A DNA stretch of 64,000 nucleotides from assembly GCA_030761205.1 (NCBI GenBank), contig JAULJL010000001.1:41177145-41241144 (forward strand). The letters are read 5' to 3'. The position numbers and the translations under genes are program-made. Positions 25,745-38,464 of this stretch are shown piece after piece (within the stretch, counting starts at the first letter, position 1; each line of letters begins with the position of its first letter). A model generated the notes under the pieces. It ran no database searches, was not told the DNA's origin, and saw only the letters and a program-made list of their open reading frames with translations. Source of the stretch: Fremontodendron californicum. Its lineage: Eukaryota; Streptophyta; Magnoliopsida; Malvales; Malvaceae.

Positions 25745-25985
25745 CTTGCCCAAGTCCATTTTGGACTAGCTCGAATAGGCCCAAATTTACTGTTTATATT
25801 AATAAAAAAAATATTTTTATATTAATATTTATAAATTTTTATAATTAAATTTAAATAAAAATATTTTTATTAAGTGAATAGTAATTTGGGTCGGGCACGG
25901 CCGGCCCGGATCACAAAAATGATTATCCAAACCAGACGGACCGGACTTGTCGAACCGGACGGATTGTCAGCCCATGAGCAGTTCT
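25745..25985 (-). repeat. Dispersed repeat family R1, copy 3 (reverse)
   Basis: Reverse-complemented it reads attactattcacttaataaa, then aatatttttatttaaattta, then an A/T core and aaacagtaaatttgggc, matching copies 1 and 2. Its GC-rich edge holds gggtcgggcacggccggccc. Confidence 0.55.
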
Positions 25986-26639
25986 AAAAGAAAGAGATTC
26001 TAAATATTTCATTAAAATTATTTAAATCTTTATAATTTTCTTTTTAATAATTTTTAATTTCTCACTTTCTCTTTTTCAAATATTCTTTTCATTAAATTAT
26101 TTAACAACTATTTTACTGTTTATGGGATGTTTTTTAAATTGACTCATTTAAATTTAGGAGAAAATTCAATTATTATTATTAATTATGAGAGAAAAATAGC
26201 CGTTTGTATTTCCTTTCCAAATTGGGACAAGGAACGACTTTGGTAAAGTCTACTATCAAATACTACTCCAATATTGACCTTCCTCTTTTTAGTTTTTATG
26301 TTAAGTCTTAGAGATGTTTTATATTTTATTTAAATTTATTTTTTTATGAATTTTTAAAAAAAATATTTTTCATATAATTTATTATATTTAAAATTTTATT
26401 ATTGTAGTGCTTTCATAAAAATCAAATTCGAACGATAAAAAAAACTCCTCTCTTATTAATTGAAGTAACCCTTGTAAGTATTTTTTATGACATTATTATA
26501 AGCTTGATAAATTTATTGATGTCATAGAAAATGTCTATTTAACAATTTCATTTCTTTCTCCTCGTGAATCCTTGTAAATTTCAAAAGGTAAGACGTTGAA
26601 TTATTGAAAAGAAAAGTGTGTATTATGGTGCTTTAACTA

Positions 26640-26830
26640 ATAATATTTGAGGTAAAAACCTTTTAGTTAAAAATTTTGTTAATGAGTAATTTTAGGATAT
26701 TTTTTAATATTAATTAATATATTATTTATAATAATAATGTATTAATGTTATCTTAAATGCAGTAATTAATAACTTTATTAATTATTTTCAATTAATTAAA
26801 CATATCATATTCATATTGTATTTTCGCATC
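26640..26830. repeat. Family M1 element, decayed copy
   Basis: Contains ttttgttaatgagtaatttt, then attaattaatatattattta, then taataactttattaattatt in the M1 order. The ends are too decayed to place exactly. Confidence 0.4.
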
Positions 26831-28138
26831 ATATTAAAATTATCACATCTAAAATCATAGCTTGTTTGGTATGTCTCCAAAAGCAAGCTTTTTAAGTTTT
26901 TTAAAAACAAAACTTGTTTAGTTTTCTTTACTCAATTGCTAAAGGATACAAGGTGTAAAAGAGACCTAGGAATATGAGCATCTATATAACAATATAGCCG
27001 AAGACCAAATGATCAAAATAAGCAAGTTATTAGCGTCACCTTTAACTTAACCCTAACCAACTTTTTTAAGAGCTTCTAAAGGAGAAAGGTGATAATTATC
27101 CTCCTTTAATTTGAGTTGTTGATCTTACTCTACCCAACGTTAACCTTAGCTTATTCCTAAGTCTTTGTCTTATCAAAATCTTTTTTTATACATATTTGAG
27201 GTTGTCAAAATTTGATCTCTGATCATTGAAATTAAGAATACAACACTTTACCAACAAATCACATGATTCTTGACTTATCAAAATTTTCACTATCTCAAGT
27301 TCAATTCATCTCATTATGAGTCGGTTTCGAGTTTGAACATTATAGCCTCTTTTAGTGTTAATTTCGAATGCAATGAATAAAGTTTTTTTTTTTTTATCAT
27401 GATCAATTAAAGTTGAATAACTTATTTATCCTTAAATTTGAATGTACCCAAAAAAAACTTTATTATGTCAAAAACCAACCCTTCCCACCTTAAATCTTCT
27501 ATCAATTACCTTAATTATGCTCTAATCTTTGTACTATGTCCCCTAGCTATAAATGGCCATTAACATTGATGACCAATCATTTTCAACCATTAAGTTGTAA
27601 TACAAAAGTAAACAATATTTTCTCTTCTCAAGCTTTTACATCATGTTTGGTAAAATAAAAAAAGAAATGAAGGAAAAATTACTTTCTTTCCGAATTTTTT
27701 TTTTTGGTATGAAAAAATAAGAAAAAAAAAATTGAATTTGTACATTTTATTTACCTCCAAATTTAAACATTTTAAATGTGGGAGTAAAATATTCATTAAA
27801 CTTAAATTAATAATTTTATATATAATTTTATCATTAATATCTTTCTTTTATTCTATTTTTCATCATTCATATCAAACACAATAAAAAAAAAAATTCTTTT
27901 CCCTCCTTCCGTTTTTCTCCTTACCATTTTCCATTTTCCCTTTTCATTTTCATTCTTTTGTAAGGCACCTTTCAATATGAATTGCAAAGTTTGTGAATTA
28001 TCCACATGAACTGCCTACTTTCACCAACTTGCAGCTGCTTAAACAAGTGCAAAAGAGGTGGTTGACAAAGCTAAGATTTGGTTTTCTATTTTTACTCTAC
28101 TCCTAAATCACCCTTTGCCCTACTCTCCAACTAGTTTT

Positions 28139-28347
28139 GATAATTTTGGACACGATACGATTACATAACACGATATGAAAAAAATAACTAAAACACGACA
28201 CAATACGAAAAAATAATACAAACACAACACAAATACACGAACGTATCAAAATTTATAAAACAAAAATTATTTACGTATCAAAATTTATATAAATATATAA
28301 TATTTTAAATATAATTATGATACATAAAAATATACGAATTTTCAAAT
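28139..28347 (+). repeat. Dispersed repeat family R2, copy 2
   Basis: Shows the same acacgatacg / acacgacaca / acacgaacgtatcaaaattt units, then tataatattttaaatataat, as the copies at 18197-18386 and 44215-44460. It ends about 100 bp before the second LINE. Confidence 0.55.
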
Positions 28348-28459
28348 CTACTCACCATGCTTGGCTTGGTTTTGGCTCATAAAAGTTTCATAATAGTGTT
28401 AGTCTGACCATTTTTTCTATTTCTTTTTTCAACCCCAAAGTACTTAAAACTTCTTTGTA

Positions 28460-29500
28460 GTCTCGATTCTATTGGTTAGGGAAAGATGCAGAAGCCAGAG
28501 GAGCAAGGGTGAGCTGGCAGAAAATTTGTTGTCCAAGATCAGAGGGGGGACTTGGCCTGAAGGATCTAGGTTCTTGGAACAGGGCAAGCATAATGCAGAT
28601 AATATGGACATTGCTTTTTAAGGCAGGTTCATGGTGGATTGCTTGGATCCACAACTATGTTCTAAAAGGCACTTCATTCTGGCAGTTCCCAATCACCCAG
28701 GGAAGTAGCTGGATTTGGAGGAAAATCCTACAATTGAGACCATTAGCAGCTCAATTTACCTATCAGAATAATGGAAGATTAGCTTGGAAATTTCCCGGGG
28801 ACAGGTTTTCAGTGGCTAAAGTGTGGCAGCAAATCAGGCCAAGGCAGCCAAAGGTGGATTGGGATAGATTGGTATGGTATGCCTACCATATTCCAAGGCA
28901 TTCCCAAATATCATGGATGGCAATTCAGAACAAGCTCCCTACTAAAGATCGATTGATGGAATGGGGAATGGAACTTGTGATATGTGCAGTCAACAAATGG
29001 AGACTCGAGACCATTTATTCTTTGAGTGTGAGTATTCTAAGGCAGTATGGAGGGAGATTCTGCACTTATGTAAGCTTCATAGAGTCATCAGAAGCTGGGA
29101 CTTTGAATTTCAATGGGCAAAGAGGAAGCTAAAAGGTAAATCTCTTATTGCTACAGTGCTTCGAATTGCTTGGAATGCTCTCATATATCATGTATGGAGG
29201 GAGAGGAATAACCGCAGGTTTGGTAAACAATCTCAGCAATGTATGCAAATGCTTGAGAAAATCAAGGAGGAGGTTAGCTATAGACTAGGGGGGATGAAAA
29301 CCATAAAGGATGATACTGTTAATAGAGATTTGCATGTAGCATGGGGGTTAAAAAGCTCACTGATAGCATAATTGGTTCTTAGCTATGTAAAGAAGACATT
29401 GTAAAATAGTACATTTGTTTGCCAGCTATGCTGGTTGTTTTGATGTAGCAGTGTATGTTGCTTTTGGATAAATAAAAACTTTGTTTATCCAAAAAAAAAA
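28460..29500 (+). mobile_element. 5'-truncated LINE insertion
   Basis: A 14-bp perfect target-site duplication, aaaacttctttgta, lies at 28446-28459 and 29501-29514. The insertion between begins abruptly inside the reverse transcriptase reading frame and ends gtttatcc plus a poly-A run. This is the classic outcome of target-primed reverse transcription that stopped early. It belongs to the same broad family as the LINE at 12680-17668 (shared ARVSW, SEGGLG, WRERN and 3'-end tatcc-A) but differs at many positions. The intact duplication and nearly open frame suggest it is younger. Confidence 0.93.
28462..29371 (+). pseudogene. C-terminal fragment of LINE ORF2
   Basis: The reading frame is open from the 5' junction (RFYWLGKDAEARGARVSW) through WAIQN/WMAIQNKLPTKDRL and MEWG to about 28964. 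It then continues one base back in another frame, with the zf-RVT motif TCDMCSQQMETRDHLFFECEYS-type residues (C-x2-C and H-x4-C complete), to the stop at 29369-29371. There is no start codon of its own and the catalytic FADD segment was never copied, so it cannot produce an active enzyme. The single frame offset lies at the same place as the last one in the longer LINE. Confidence 0.88.
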
Positions 29501-29514
29501 AAAACTTCTTTGTA

Positions 29515-30357
29515 AGATGGAAAATGTAACTATCAATTAAAGTTAGATCTAACCTAAGTCAAATAAGGAAAATTAACCTTTAATAACACTTTTTGTTGCT
29601 CAAGATGTTGGATCTAGCAATAATAACCAATCATAAACAAGTTTTAACAAGTACTCCATATTGATAATAATTGTAAGTTAGGAAAATGTGATTGTCAATT
29701 AATTAGGCTACATTTTAATTCGTTAATTACTTAATTTGGTGTGTGCATGAGCACACGTCTGCGTTGTTAATAATTTAACTTGGCTCGTCTAATTAATATA
29801 TAAAAAGTTAGGTAGTTTCTTGATTAAACTAATAAAAAAGTCTCTAAATTTTATCATTGTTTTAGTTAAATTTTTATACTTTTACTACATCCAAATAAAT
29901 CTTTAATATTTAATTTGAATCTAAATAAGTATTTAATCTTTCATTTATATCCAAATAAAGTTGTAACTTTTAATTTGTACTTAAAATGACTTACTTAAAA
30001 AATTGAAAAGATTTAGGACTCATTTAGTATTTTAGCCTATTTTATTTCATGGTTCATGTTTTCCACTTCTAGCCTGGAAAAATATCCAACAAAGTTTACA
30101 CATTAAATCAGGTCCGTAACGCATTTAAGCAATGAAGCCTGCCAGTCTTCTTTTTTTTTTTATTTGGTCCTAAAGTTTTTGTCTATGCATCACTCAAAGA
30201 ATCTGTCATGAAAAACAAATTTGATTCGATGAACTATACACAAAGAGAAATTAAAGAGAGCAAAAATTCCCAAAAATCTACAAATCAGAATCACATTTTT
30301 GAGACACCAACACATGCTTCTATGCCCTCAAGTTAAATTCCATCAAAGGACCACCCC

Positions 30358-30389
<32 letters not shown>

Positions 30390-33300
30390 TCAACTTTCCT
30401 TCTTTGGCACTCAATTTCCTAAACATCTCTCTTTTGTAATGTTACTGTCACAAAAACAAAAAATCTACTATTCCATTATTCCAATTCTTATCTTCGAAAG
30501 CATTATCGATAAACCTTTATTGATGTATGAATTGTTGAATTACCCATGCTATTATATATTATCGTGTTTTGGGAACTGAAGCTTGCTCTTACGATTTGAT
30601 CTTTTAAAAAAACACGTCTCAATAAACAAAAGATGATCTTATTTTATAAAGTTCAAGTTCAATCCTTGATTAATAAATATGAATCGTTTTTTTCCCTCAA
30701 GTACGATTTGATTAAGGAATTGATTTTAATAAGCAAGGAGGAGATAATTACTAATTAGTCACTTTAGAGAAATTATACATTAAGCAATGGGGAATAATTA
30801 TGAAATATGATGAGGAAAGAAATTTCTTTATCAAACATTACTCATGACAAGCAATCATTCTTCCAATAAGAAATAGATGCTTAATTATCCGATTTAAGTG
30901 AATGAAAAACTAAGCTTTTTATGTCCTTCCTTGGAAGTGTTCTCAAGTACCCTGTCCAGATTATACTGTTCTATTGGTTATTGGGTTATTGCTAATGCAA
31001 GAAGAGAAGGCAAAAAAATGCCCCCACTTCCCAACATAAAGTGAAGCAAACACCTCATAGGTTATCATTAGCCAAAAGCTTCGATCTCTTTCTAAGATGC
31101 TTCGTCCCATACTGTCCAAGTCTTCTCTCCCTATTTTCCTCACTGCTTTATAATATGGGTTCTTGCCACTCTACCTCCTTTTGTGGTAGATTGGTAGGCC
31201 TGTCATTTGGGCGGTGATAAAATCATCAATAAGATTCAAAGATATAAAAAAAGTTGAATTGTGAATCATGCATGTATTAACCCCACAAAGAGGAGGAAAA
31301 AAAAAAAAAGGTAATTAAACCAAATAGATAACATGGCAGAGTTTTTCCACTTTCCTGTTTGGAATAAGAAGTGGGTCAGTTTAATCAGAGAGAATATCAA
31401 AATGAAATCCCAATTTCATACAAAACCAGAGTAGTGTGTTTGTGTCTATGTCTGCTGTTACCATATCATAGCTTAATGAAGCTATTGCTTGTAATAGAAG
31501 CAGAAAATATTTGTTCCCCACTGTACTATAATTGGTAGGAATCCTATTGGATTGAATCCCATAATTAAAGTTAACTCGACTGGTTTTTCTCTCCATGATT
31601 TAAAAAATAGTAATGGACAATCCAACAGAAGAGAGATTTGCAGTTCCTCCAACACGACCACTTACTAAAACACCAGGTAAACATAATTACATTTTAACAA
31701 ATCAAGGTTGTTTGAATGAGGAAAAACAAATTTTTTTTTTTTTTTGCATTAAATGGGGATGGGAAGTTATCAATATGAATGAGTAGGCAATTTGGAAAAT
31801 GATTGACTAAGACAGCATATGGGTAGAGTTTAATCTCTTTGGTCAGAACTGACATCTGCCAATAAACTATAAGCGGCCAGAGAAAATGACAGTCAGTTAA
31901 AAAAAATCGAAACTTTATTAACAAATGATGATTAGTAGGAGATCGAAAACGTCCTGCCTTGAGCATCACTTCATTTTATAATTGGAGTTAAAGTAACTAA
32001 TCCTTATTTAAAGTAGTGTTAGCTGAAGCCATGGCCAGAGGTTCAGGACAATTGATTTTTTCTATAGGTCCCATTGATTTGATGATTATGATATCTACTT
32101 TCCACTTTGCAAAAGGCATAAGCCCAGAAAAAATAGTGTGATAGGAAGGAACTGAATGAAAGCAGTCGCTTTTTCAACTCTTTATCATGACCTTCAGTGT
32201 TCCATTAAGCTGTTGGGAGAAAAGTAGTTGGCACTTAGGCTAGGAAGTTATAACTTGGTGAGATATGTTGATTGATGGGTATGAAGGAAAACCAATAAAA
32301 ATGGTAATGGTAATGAAATTTACTTGAAGAAGAAGATAAAAATGGTAATGGTAATGAAATTTACTTGAAGAAGAAGAAATATGTGATTATTTTTGTGTGT
32401 TATATAGTCAATGGGGTTGGTGATATAAACAAATCCACTTTCGTTGGCTTTCTGATGAGCTTTGGTTGTGATTTGGTCACCCTCTCTTTTGTTATTTCTA
32501 ACTGAAAACCACTATTCCTGGTTAGCTTTAGTCTTTGGGTAAGCAGGTCGGTCCACCATGGTGGCACCATGATTCTTTTCCATCCATGTTTTATGCTTGT
32601 TTTCTGAGAGTTGCCTGGTAGCTCAAATTGCTCAACTCGAGTAACAATCAGGCAAGTTGGAAGCAATTTAATGTATTGTTGTCCCATAAAAAAGTCAGGT
32701 AGCCCTTAGCTTTACACATGCAAAGAACATTGTAGTAGGTGAAAGATTTAAAGGGTTTGTGGAGCATGGGATTTCAAGTGTTTCTCAATGATTGCTGATT
32801 AAGTAATAGTATATGCAAAGTAAAAATGGACTAGCTAAAATTGACTACACGGAGGAAGTTCAAAATTTACTATTGGGGAGTTGATGGGCATCTGCCTCTA
32901 GGTGAAATCCGGAAGCAACTTAAGTAGGACTCAAAAGAGTAAATCCAGTGAGTAAAATTGAAATATTTTGATAAATTTTCATGATTCAAAGTATTTTTAT
33001 GCTATGTTTGGGAACATGAATTTGAGAATTTAGATTTGGATTTCATTTGCTATATAAATTGTGATAATGAAATGCATACATTAGTTAAAATTCAACATGA
33101 TTGTATATTTGAAAGGTATAAAAACATAAATTTTAAATTTACAAATACCTATAGGTATTTCAAATCCACCACTACATAGGCATCCAACAAATCCATGAAT
33201 TTGAAAAATAATCATGAATGTTACATTTACATGTGTTTTACTACACAATTACACAATTTTTTAAAATTCAAGTTTCCAAACGCAACCTTAAATTTTTAGT

Positions 33301-34555
33301 CATCAATGTCAAGACTCAAGATTAACTGAGATCTAAGTTCATCCCAGTTCTCAACTGATAGTGTCCTGTTCAGGCCTTTCAACTGTATCTTATCATATGG
33401 TAATAAGAGTTAAGCCGAGCTGGAATTCTATGTTGTGTGTAAAATTACCAAAATATTTTACCAATTGAACTAGTTATCATCTTTTTACCTTGTCCATAAT
33501 TCAAGAGCCTGGAATCGAATACAGAAGGAAAAAAAAATAGTACTGCAGTAAAAACAGAAAAAAAGCTCTGCATAATAAAGAAAGGAAAGTGACATCAAGT
33601 CAGCTAGTAATACAAAATACTAACATGGGTTCATGATTTTATGCAATGATTGCATTGAATATTTTAGTTACTGCATATTATGGGTTGCATTAAGTACAAA
33701 TAGAGTCCTTACAGTACTTTTTTTGTCAATGAAAACATTTCTGAATACAAACTAAAGACAGATGCATATAAATAATTTATGAAGCAAAAGAGTAGATTTT
33801 CTCCTGAAACAGTTTCAAAGACAAAGTAAACAAGAGTGAAAAAAATTATGCTGGTAAAAGAGTACTTGAAGTACAAATTGGCACTGTTTAGTAACCTTGA
33901 TAATTTACTAGACAATAACTTAAGAAACCAGACAAAACGTACAAGTAGTAGCTTGGGGGAGCTTTTGATAGAGAGAAGAAATGAAGACATAGGTGCATTA
34001 ATCATAATGGGTTTTTTGTTACAGCAAGGAGACAATATTTCATTTTCAAAGCTATGCTGAAAGCGAGTATTTAAGAGGTGACACCACATCAAGCCAGCTG
34101 ATTGATGAGGCAGACAAGTAGCACAGATGTCAATTCAAGATTATGATTATGGTTGTTGATTTTTCAGTAAGAAGGAAAATTACAGCTAATATTTTGAGAG
34201 AGAATCACATTTCATCTCAAGTTTTCTTTGACCAAGGCACCAAATTGGGGAATCAGTCAGTCAGCAGCTGTTACACACTCTTTTTTTTATTGTTTTATGT
34301 TGTAGTTGGATAGCAATAATATTATGCTGTGCAAATAGATATGCTAATTATGACCCCCAGGAGGAGAAAGGAGATTAGACAAAAAGAGAACTTAGAAAGC
34401 ATACAAATAAGCTAGTTATTTCTTGCCAAACACATTCATACACTAACGTAAGCTGCATACATAGGCAACTTGAAGTTATTTTCAGGACAGGATACAAAAA
34501 AAGAACAAGCTGGTTAAAATATCAGATGATACAAATTCTTCAGACTTTTAGATGG
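29515..34555. other. Long intergenic stretch, no gene recognised
   Basis: About 5 kb of AT-rich DNA. Open frames of 60-127 codons occur on minus near 30961, 31381, 31694, 32400 and 33709. None has splice-joined neighbours or residues I recognise, and composition follows the AT background. A 21-base C tract followed by nine A lies at 30360-30389. A direct repeat of aaaaatggtaatggtaatga occurs at about 32297 and 32338. I see no tRNA or convincing microRNA hairpin, although I cannot fold the region. Confidence 0.5.
30360..30389. repeat. C21-A9 homopolymer tract
   Basis: An uninterrupted run of 21 cytosines (30360-30380) is followed by nine adenines. Such long C runs are rare in AT-rich plant intergenic DNA. 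The exact length may be a sequencing or assembly estimate. Confidence 0.8.
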
Positions 34556-35911
34556 CTAAGTGGAACCACCACTCTTGGGATGACCCGGAGGTGAAGGTTT
34601 TGGTATGTATGGAATAAGAGGACTACCATGTTCAATAGGACCAGGTTTTATAGAGGCCTTTGAGCTTGGAACTGGATCAATGGGATGGTAATCTTCTAGA
34701 TCCATATTGCTCTTCTTTTCATTGCTTGGATTGTAGCCATTTCCCTGCAATTTCAGAAGAGAAAATGTCTCAAAATCCAAAAAGAAAAAAAAATGTTCTA
34801 CATTTGATTTTGGCCATGTAGTGAATGTACCTTCAGCTTCCTACTTGTTCCTGTTCCTGTTATACTCGTACAATCACCATGCTGGGAAAACTCCATGCCT
34901 GGAATGACATTTAAGAAGCTGGCCGCTATTAACATACAAGAATCATTGATTCCTATATATCTGGTTGCTGCTATTTTACTAGATTTACCAATGCACTGCA
35001 TTAACTTAAGCAAGAATATTTTATCTTCATCTAAGCAAAGAAGAAAACATTTTTAATCAGTCACTGTAGAAGCATTGCTAGTATATTATATATCATCAAT
35101 TGCCTTGACATGCAAGCTGCAATTTAAGCTATAGCATTAGTGGCATGATTTAAAATGAACCAACCAAAGCCTATAAGTTGATCCAATAGTTAGAAATATG
35201 ATGGAAATTGACCAACAACCCAATAAAGGATGAGACAAAACAAATTTCTCTCCGCAGATTAGCTGAAACAAACAACTAAACAGTATTATCATAAAAATGG
35301 ACAAGAGTGGGAGGTAATTAAAGAGAGCTTCACAATCAAGAGTTTGAGACAGTTGACCAAAATTATTGACATACAACAATATAACAAGAAATAGGATGTC
35401 GTCAGGTCACTTTATGTAAATAGCAACAAGCCATGTCCGGCTGTATCCCATAGTTCAAAACAAAGTTGTTCATAATTTATAAACTTTTTTTCTTAATAAA
35501 ATTATTCTGAAATACAAATTGCACAAGAAAAGAAAGTATATAAAATCCAAAATAAAGTTAGGAGTAATTTGATAATATCAGCCAGATCATAACAGATAAA
35601 GTAACTGACATTTCAGGTTTCATGCAAAATAGTATGCTTCAACTAAAGCTAGCATCAGAAGGTTAAGAAACCATGCATTTTGCAATAACACCATCCTCCA
35701 ATACAGCATTTACCCATATTCCAGTCATGACACAAACCCAGGAATTTTGTCTTTAAAGGACAAATGAATTATCTAGAGTACCAATTATAATCGAAGTGAA
35801 ATAAAACAAGTTAAAACATTAACCAGGAATGGAGGAGGTGCTGGAGAAGGTAAAGACAAGCAAAGCTGTCCCGACCACAAAGAAGAAAACCCAAATCCCG
35901 GGAACCTTCAT
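34556..35911 (-). CDS. Putative small secreted peptide precursor, 114 aa
   Basis: Three exons on minus (35911-35824, 34898-34831, 34744-34556) join in phase to give 114 residues. The first 24 or so residues (MKVPGIWVFFFVVGTALLVF) form a clear signal peptide. The middle is polar, with TGTGTSRKLK (basic, residues 49-52). The C-terminal half is acidic then proline-rich: DLEDYHPIDPVPSS, PGPIEHG and PLIPYIPKPSPPGHP. The Asp-Tyr at 70-71 after acidic residues resembles the sulfation context of PSY/CIF-type peptides. There is one cysteine, so it is not a cysteine-rich peptide. I do not recognise a named family and infer only secretion and possible processing to a mature peptide. The first-exon donor (G|GTTAAT) is weak, and the ATG at 35911 is the only in-frame one in that exon. 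No relation to either neighbour is apparent. Confidence 0.7.
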
Positions 35912-37754
35912 AATGTCAATTTTATTGCCAAATGACGATTTCCCCTCCAAACAAAGAGTGTATTTGTCTTTTGCAATTACACCCTCGAAAAGACCTCTCA
36001 AAAACTCCTTACATATGCAGCAACTCAGCCCATGAACATTTTTTTCAAACCAAAATATATTAAAAATAAAAGAAAAGAACTTGAAATCCCAGCTTTCGTC
36101 ACCCCAGATTTGAAAAACTTCAAAGTCGACCAGAAAATCCGTGGAGATAAGGAGATGAAGTTACTGCCAAGCGCCTATGAATGGCCCATGTCATGCCTTT
36201 TAAACATTTAGAATCGTAGATATATATAATAAAAGATATACATATAAATATTATGGAACTTTAATGGTGGGTAAGTGAATAATAAAAGAAAGCATGTGAA
36301 TTTCATTGTCTGATCTCTCTTGGCTGAAGGGATGCAGTCATGCAGAGAAGGGAGTAATTGCCATTGCTTTTGCAGGGGGAGGGAACAGTGTTACAGTGAG
36401 GAATAAATGAAGAGACTTTAATGCGGCAAAAAAAAACAAAAAACAAAAAGATGTTTGCTGGAATGCGAGCCGTTGGGCACGTTTGTGACCATGGAACCTC
36501 TTTAGAATTCGTTTTGTGCCAACTGCCATGCACTTTGTTTTTACTGTTCACGCCACCGTTTGCTTGCCTTCTCTCAGACATAGATTGACAATGATCGATC
36601 TTGTTTGCTGGATTACGATATTAAAGAAAAAATTCTCTAAGCCACACCATCTTCAGACAAAACCTCCACCAACATATGTAGGATAAATGCCTGGTAACTA
36701 CAAATTGATGATCTCACAACCTTAAACCCTGCTTTAAGGCAGAGAAAAGATATTATTTGTTTGCTAAGATGTTGTTTTCGGTGTCCGAAAAAAAAAAAAA
36801 AAACATGTTCCAGCCAGTGAACTTGGTTTGGGTCCTTTGGGACTTGAGGTTCAAAGCCCATGGAATAATTGAAAAATAGTGGAGGGAAGCCCAATCCGAA
36901 ATAATTGAGCCTATGAAAGGACCCAAGATCAGGAAAACAAGCTTTACTATCCAATAGGCATAAAAGATTGGCTTAAGCCCATAAATATCATATTTTCCTT
37001 TTGAGTGGTGTTTGTGTGTTAATAATCTTGTTTAATTTTTGTTTATTTGTGCTAATAACTTTTTGAGCCATTGTGAAAACTGGAAAGTAGAATGAAAGTT
37101 TAATTTTCAAAGGGAATTAAGGATAATATTGTGGATTCAATTGTGCTTGAATTACAGTATTTGATTTGGAACTGAAAAGAAACGGGGGAAAACGATCAAA
37201 ATAAAATGATTTAGACCTTCACCAGTCATTGAATTTCCGAAAGAGAAAACGATTAGTGACTGATCTTAAAACTATAAAAGTAAAACCTCAAGGCTGGAGG
37301 AGCCTCCGCACATCAAAGAAGACGCTTTCAAATGACATCAGCTGCAAGGAGGTAGGAAAAAAAAAAAAAACATATTTGCATATGATCAATTATCAGCAGA
37401 AACATTCCAGAAAGATTCAACGTGAACCAAATACCAAAGCACTTTCACACTAAACATCAAATTTTTAGATTTTAACACAAACATAGAATTTTTTTGCATA
37501 TTGTCATGTAAAGATGCTCGAAAAATGGCTAAGAAAGAGAAAGAGCATACTTAAAAATGGCAAACAGATCGTTCAAAAGTTCATAGATACCATAATTATA
37601 TAATACCACAAACAGGGCAGCATGTTTTTAAAGACGAGAAAAACATATATACCACATATTTAGCGTATTAAATAGTACAAGATAGAGCATGGAGATAGGA
37701 AGCGATGGGACACATTCACTTGGCAGATAGCTGATATCTACAGATAGCTGATAT
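35912..37754. other. Intergenic between peptide gene and CK2 alpha relic
   Basis: Contains the presumed promoter and leader of the peptide gene (to about 36300). Beyond this it holds overlapping short open frames on minus (36303-36954) and plus (37229-37453) that resemble nothing known. A 17-base A run lies at about 36788. No RNA gene is recognised. Confidence 0.5.
36009..36014 (-). promoter_or_regulatory. Start-stop upstream ORF (ATGTAA) before the peptide gene
   Basis: On minus, ATG at 36014-36012 is immediately followed by TAA (36011-36009), 98 nt upstream of the main ATG at 35911. A second short upstream frame (five codons, ATG TTC ATG GGC TGA) precedes it at about 36039-36025. If transcription starts further upstream, these would lie in the leader. 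Minimal AUG-UAA upstream frames are known to stall ribosomes in some plant mRNAs. The transcript start here is not known. Confidence 0.35.
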
Positions 37755-38464
37755 TCTCGAGTTTACACTGACGTTAACGTTCAACGCCCCAGAGATTACT
37801 GGGATTATGATATCTCACTGTTCAATGGGGGTAAGATAATCTAAAACCCTAATTTTATTTTTCCTTGTAAATTTAATGTATTCAAAGTTTCAGCTTTCTT
37901 AAGGTGATTTTGAAAAAGGTTGGAACTTTACAGTTTTGATTTGTTAAATGAACAATCTTTTACGTTTTTGCTTTTGCTTTTTTTGAGTTCAGTAAAGTGA
38001 GGTTTTTGAAGGTATAAGCATAATCAACAATGAAAAATGCATCATCAAATCCCTAAACCTGTCAAGAAAAAGAAGGTAATTAATCTCTTTCAAACTGTCC
38101 TTTTTGTGCTCCTATTGGAAATAGGCAATTAATTCATTCTTTTCAAAAATTGATCTAACTTGTATTTTATTGCTGTTAAACATAACTACTTTTATCCTTT
38201 ATATCCTCTTGCATCAAGCAGCATTAGCATTAGCATATTATTCTAAGTTATAGTTCTCACCCAATGTGTCATTGGTCGTCTTGGGGTGACCTCGATGAAC
38301 AGAGAAAAAACTTCGGTTACGTTTGGTTCACTAAATGGAATAGAGGGAGAATGAAATAGTTATGTTTTTAACAGTTTGTGTTGTTAGCTTTTAGAGTTTT
38401 AGAGGTTGATGTATCCCTTATCACTATTTCCAGCTCTACCTTTGTATCTTTATTGTGTTATTAT

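Larger units (their letters stand above)
24880..28445. other. Intergenic: QWRF promoter, then repeats
   Basis: Bases from 24880 to about 25600 are presumably the promoter and leader of the QWRF gene and include a short (ta) run at about 25250. Beyond this the DNA is AT-rich with no gene recognised. It contains an R1 repeat in reverse (about 25745-25985), an M1 relic (about 26640-26830) and an R2 repeat (about 28139-28347). Confidence 0.6.

Noticed and set aside
30940..31160. Possible microRNA precursor near 31.0 kb
   Set aside because: I looked for known mature plant microRNA sequences here and elsewhere in the window and recognised none; no obvious fold-back by eye.
31694..34092. Several minus-strand frames of 90-127 codons between 31.7 and 34.1 kb
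   Set aside because: Composition follows the AT-rich background (Phe, Leu, Ile, Lys), with no splice-consistent partners and no motif I recognise.
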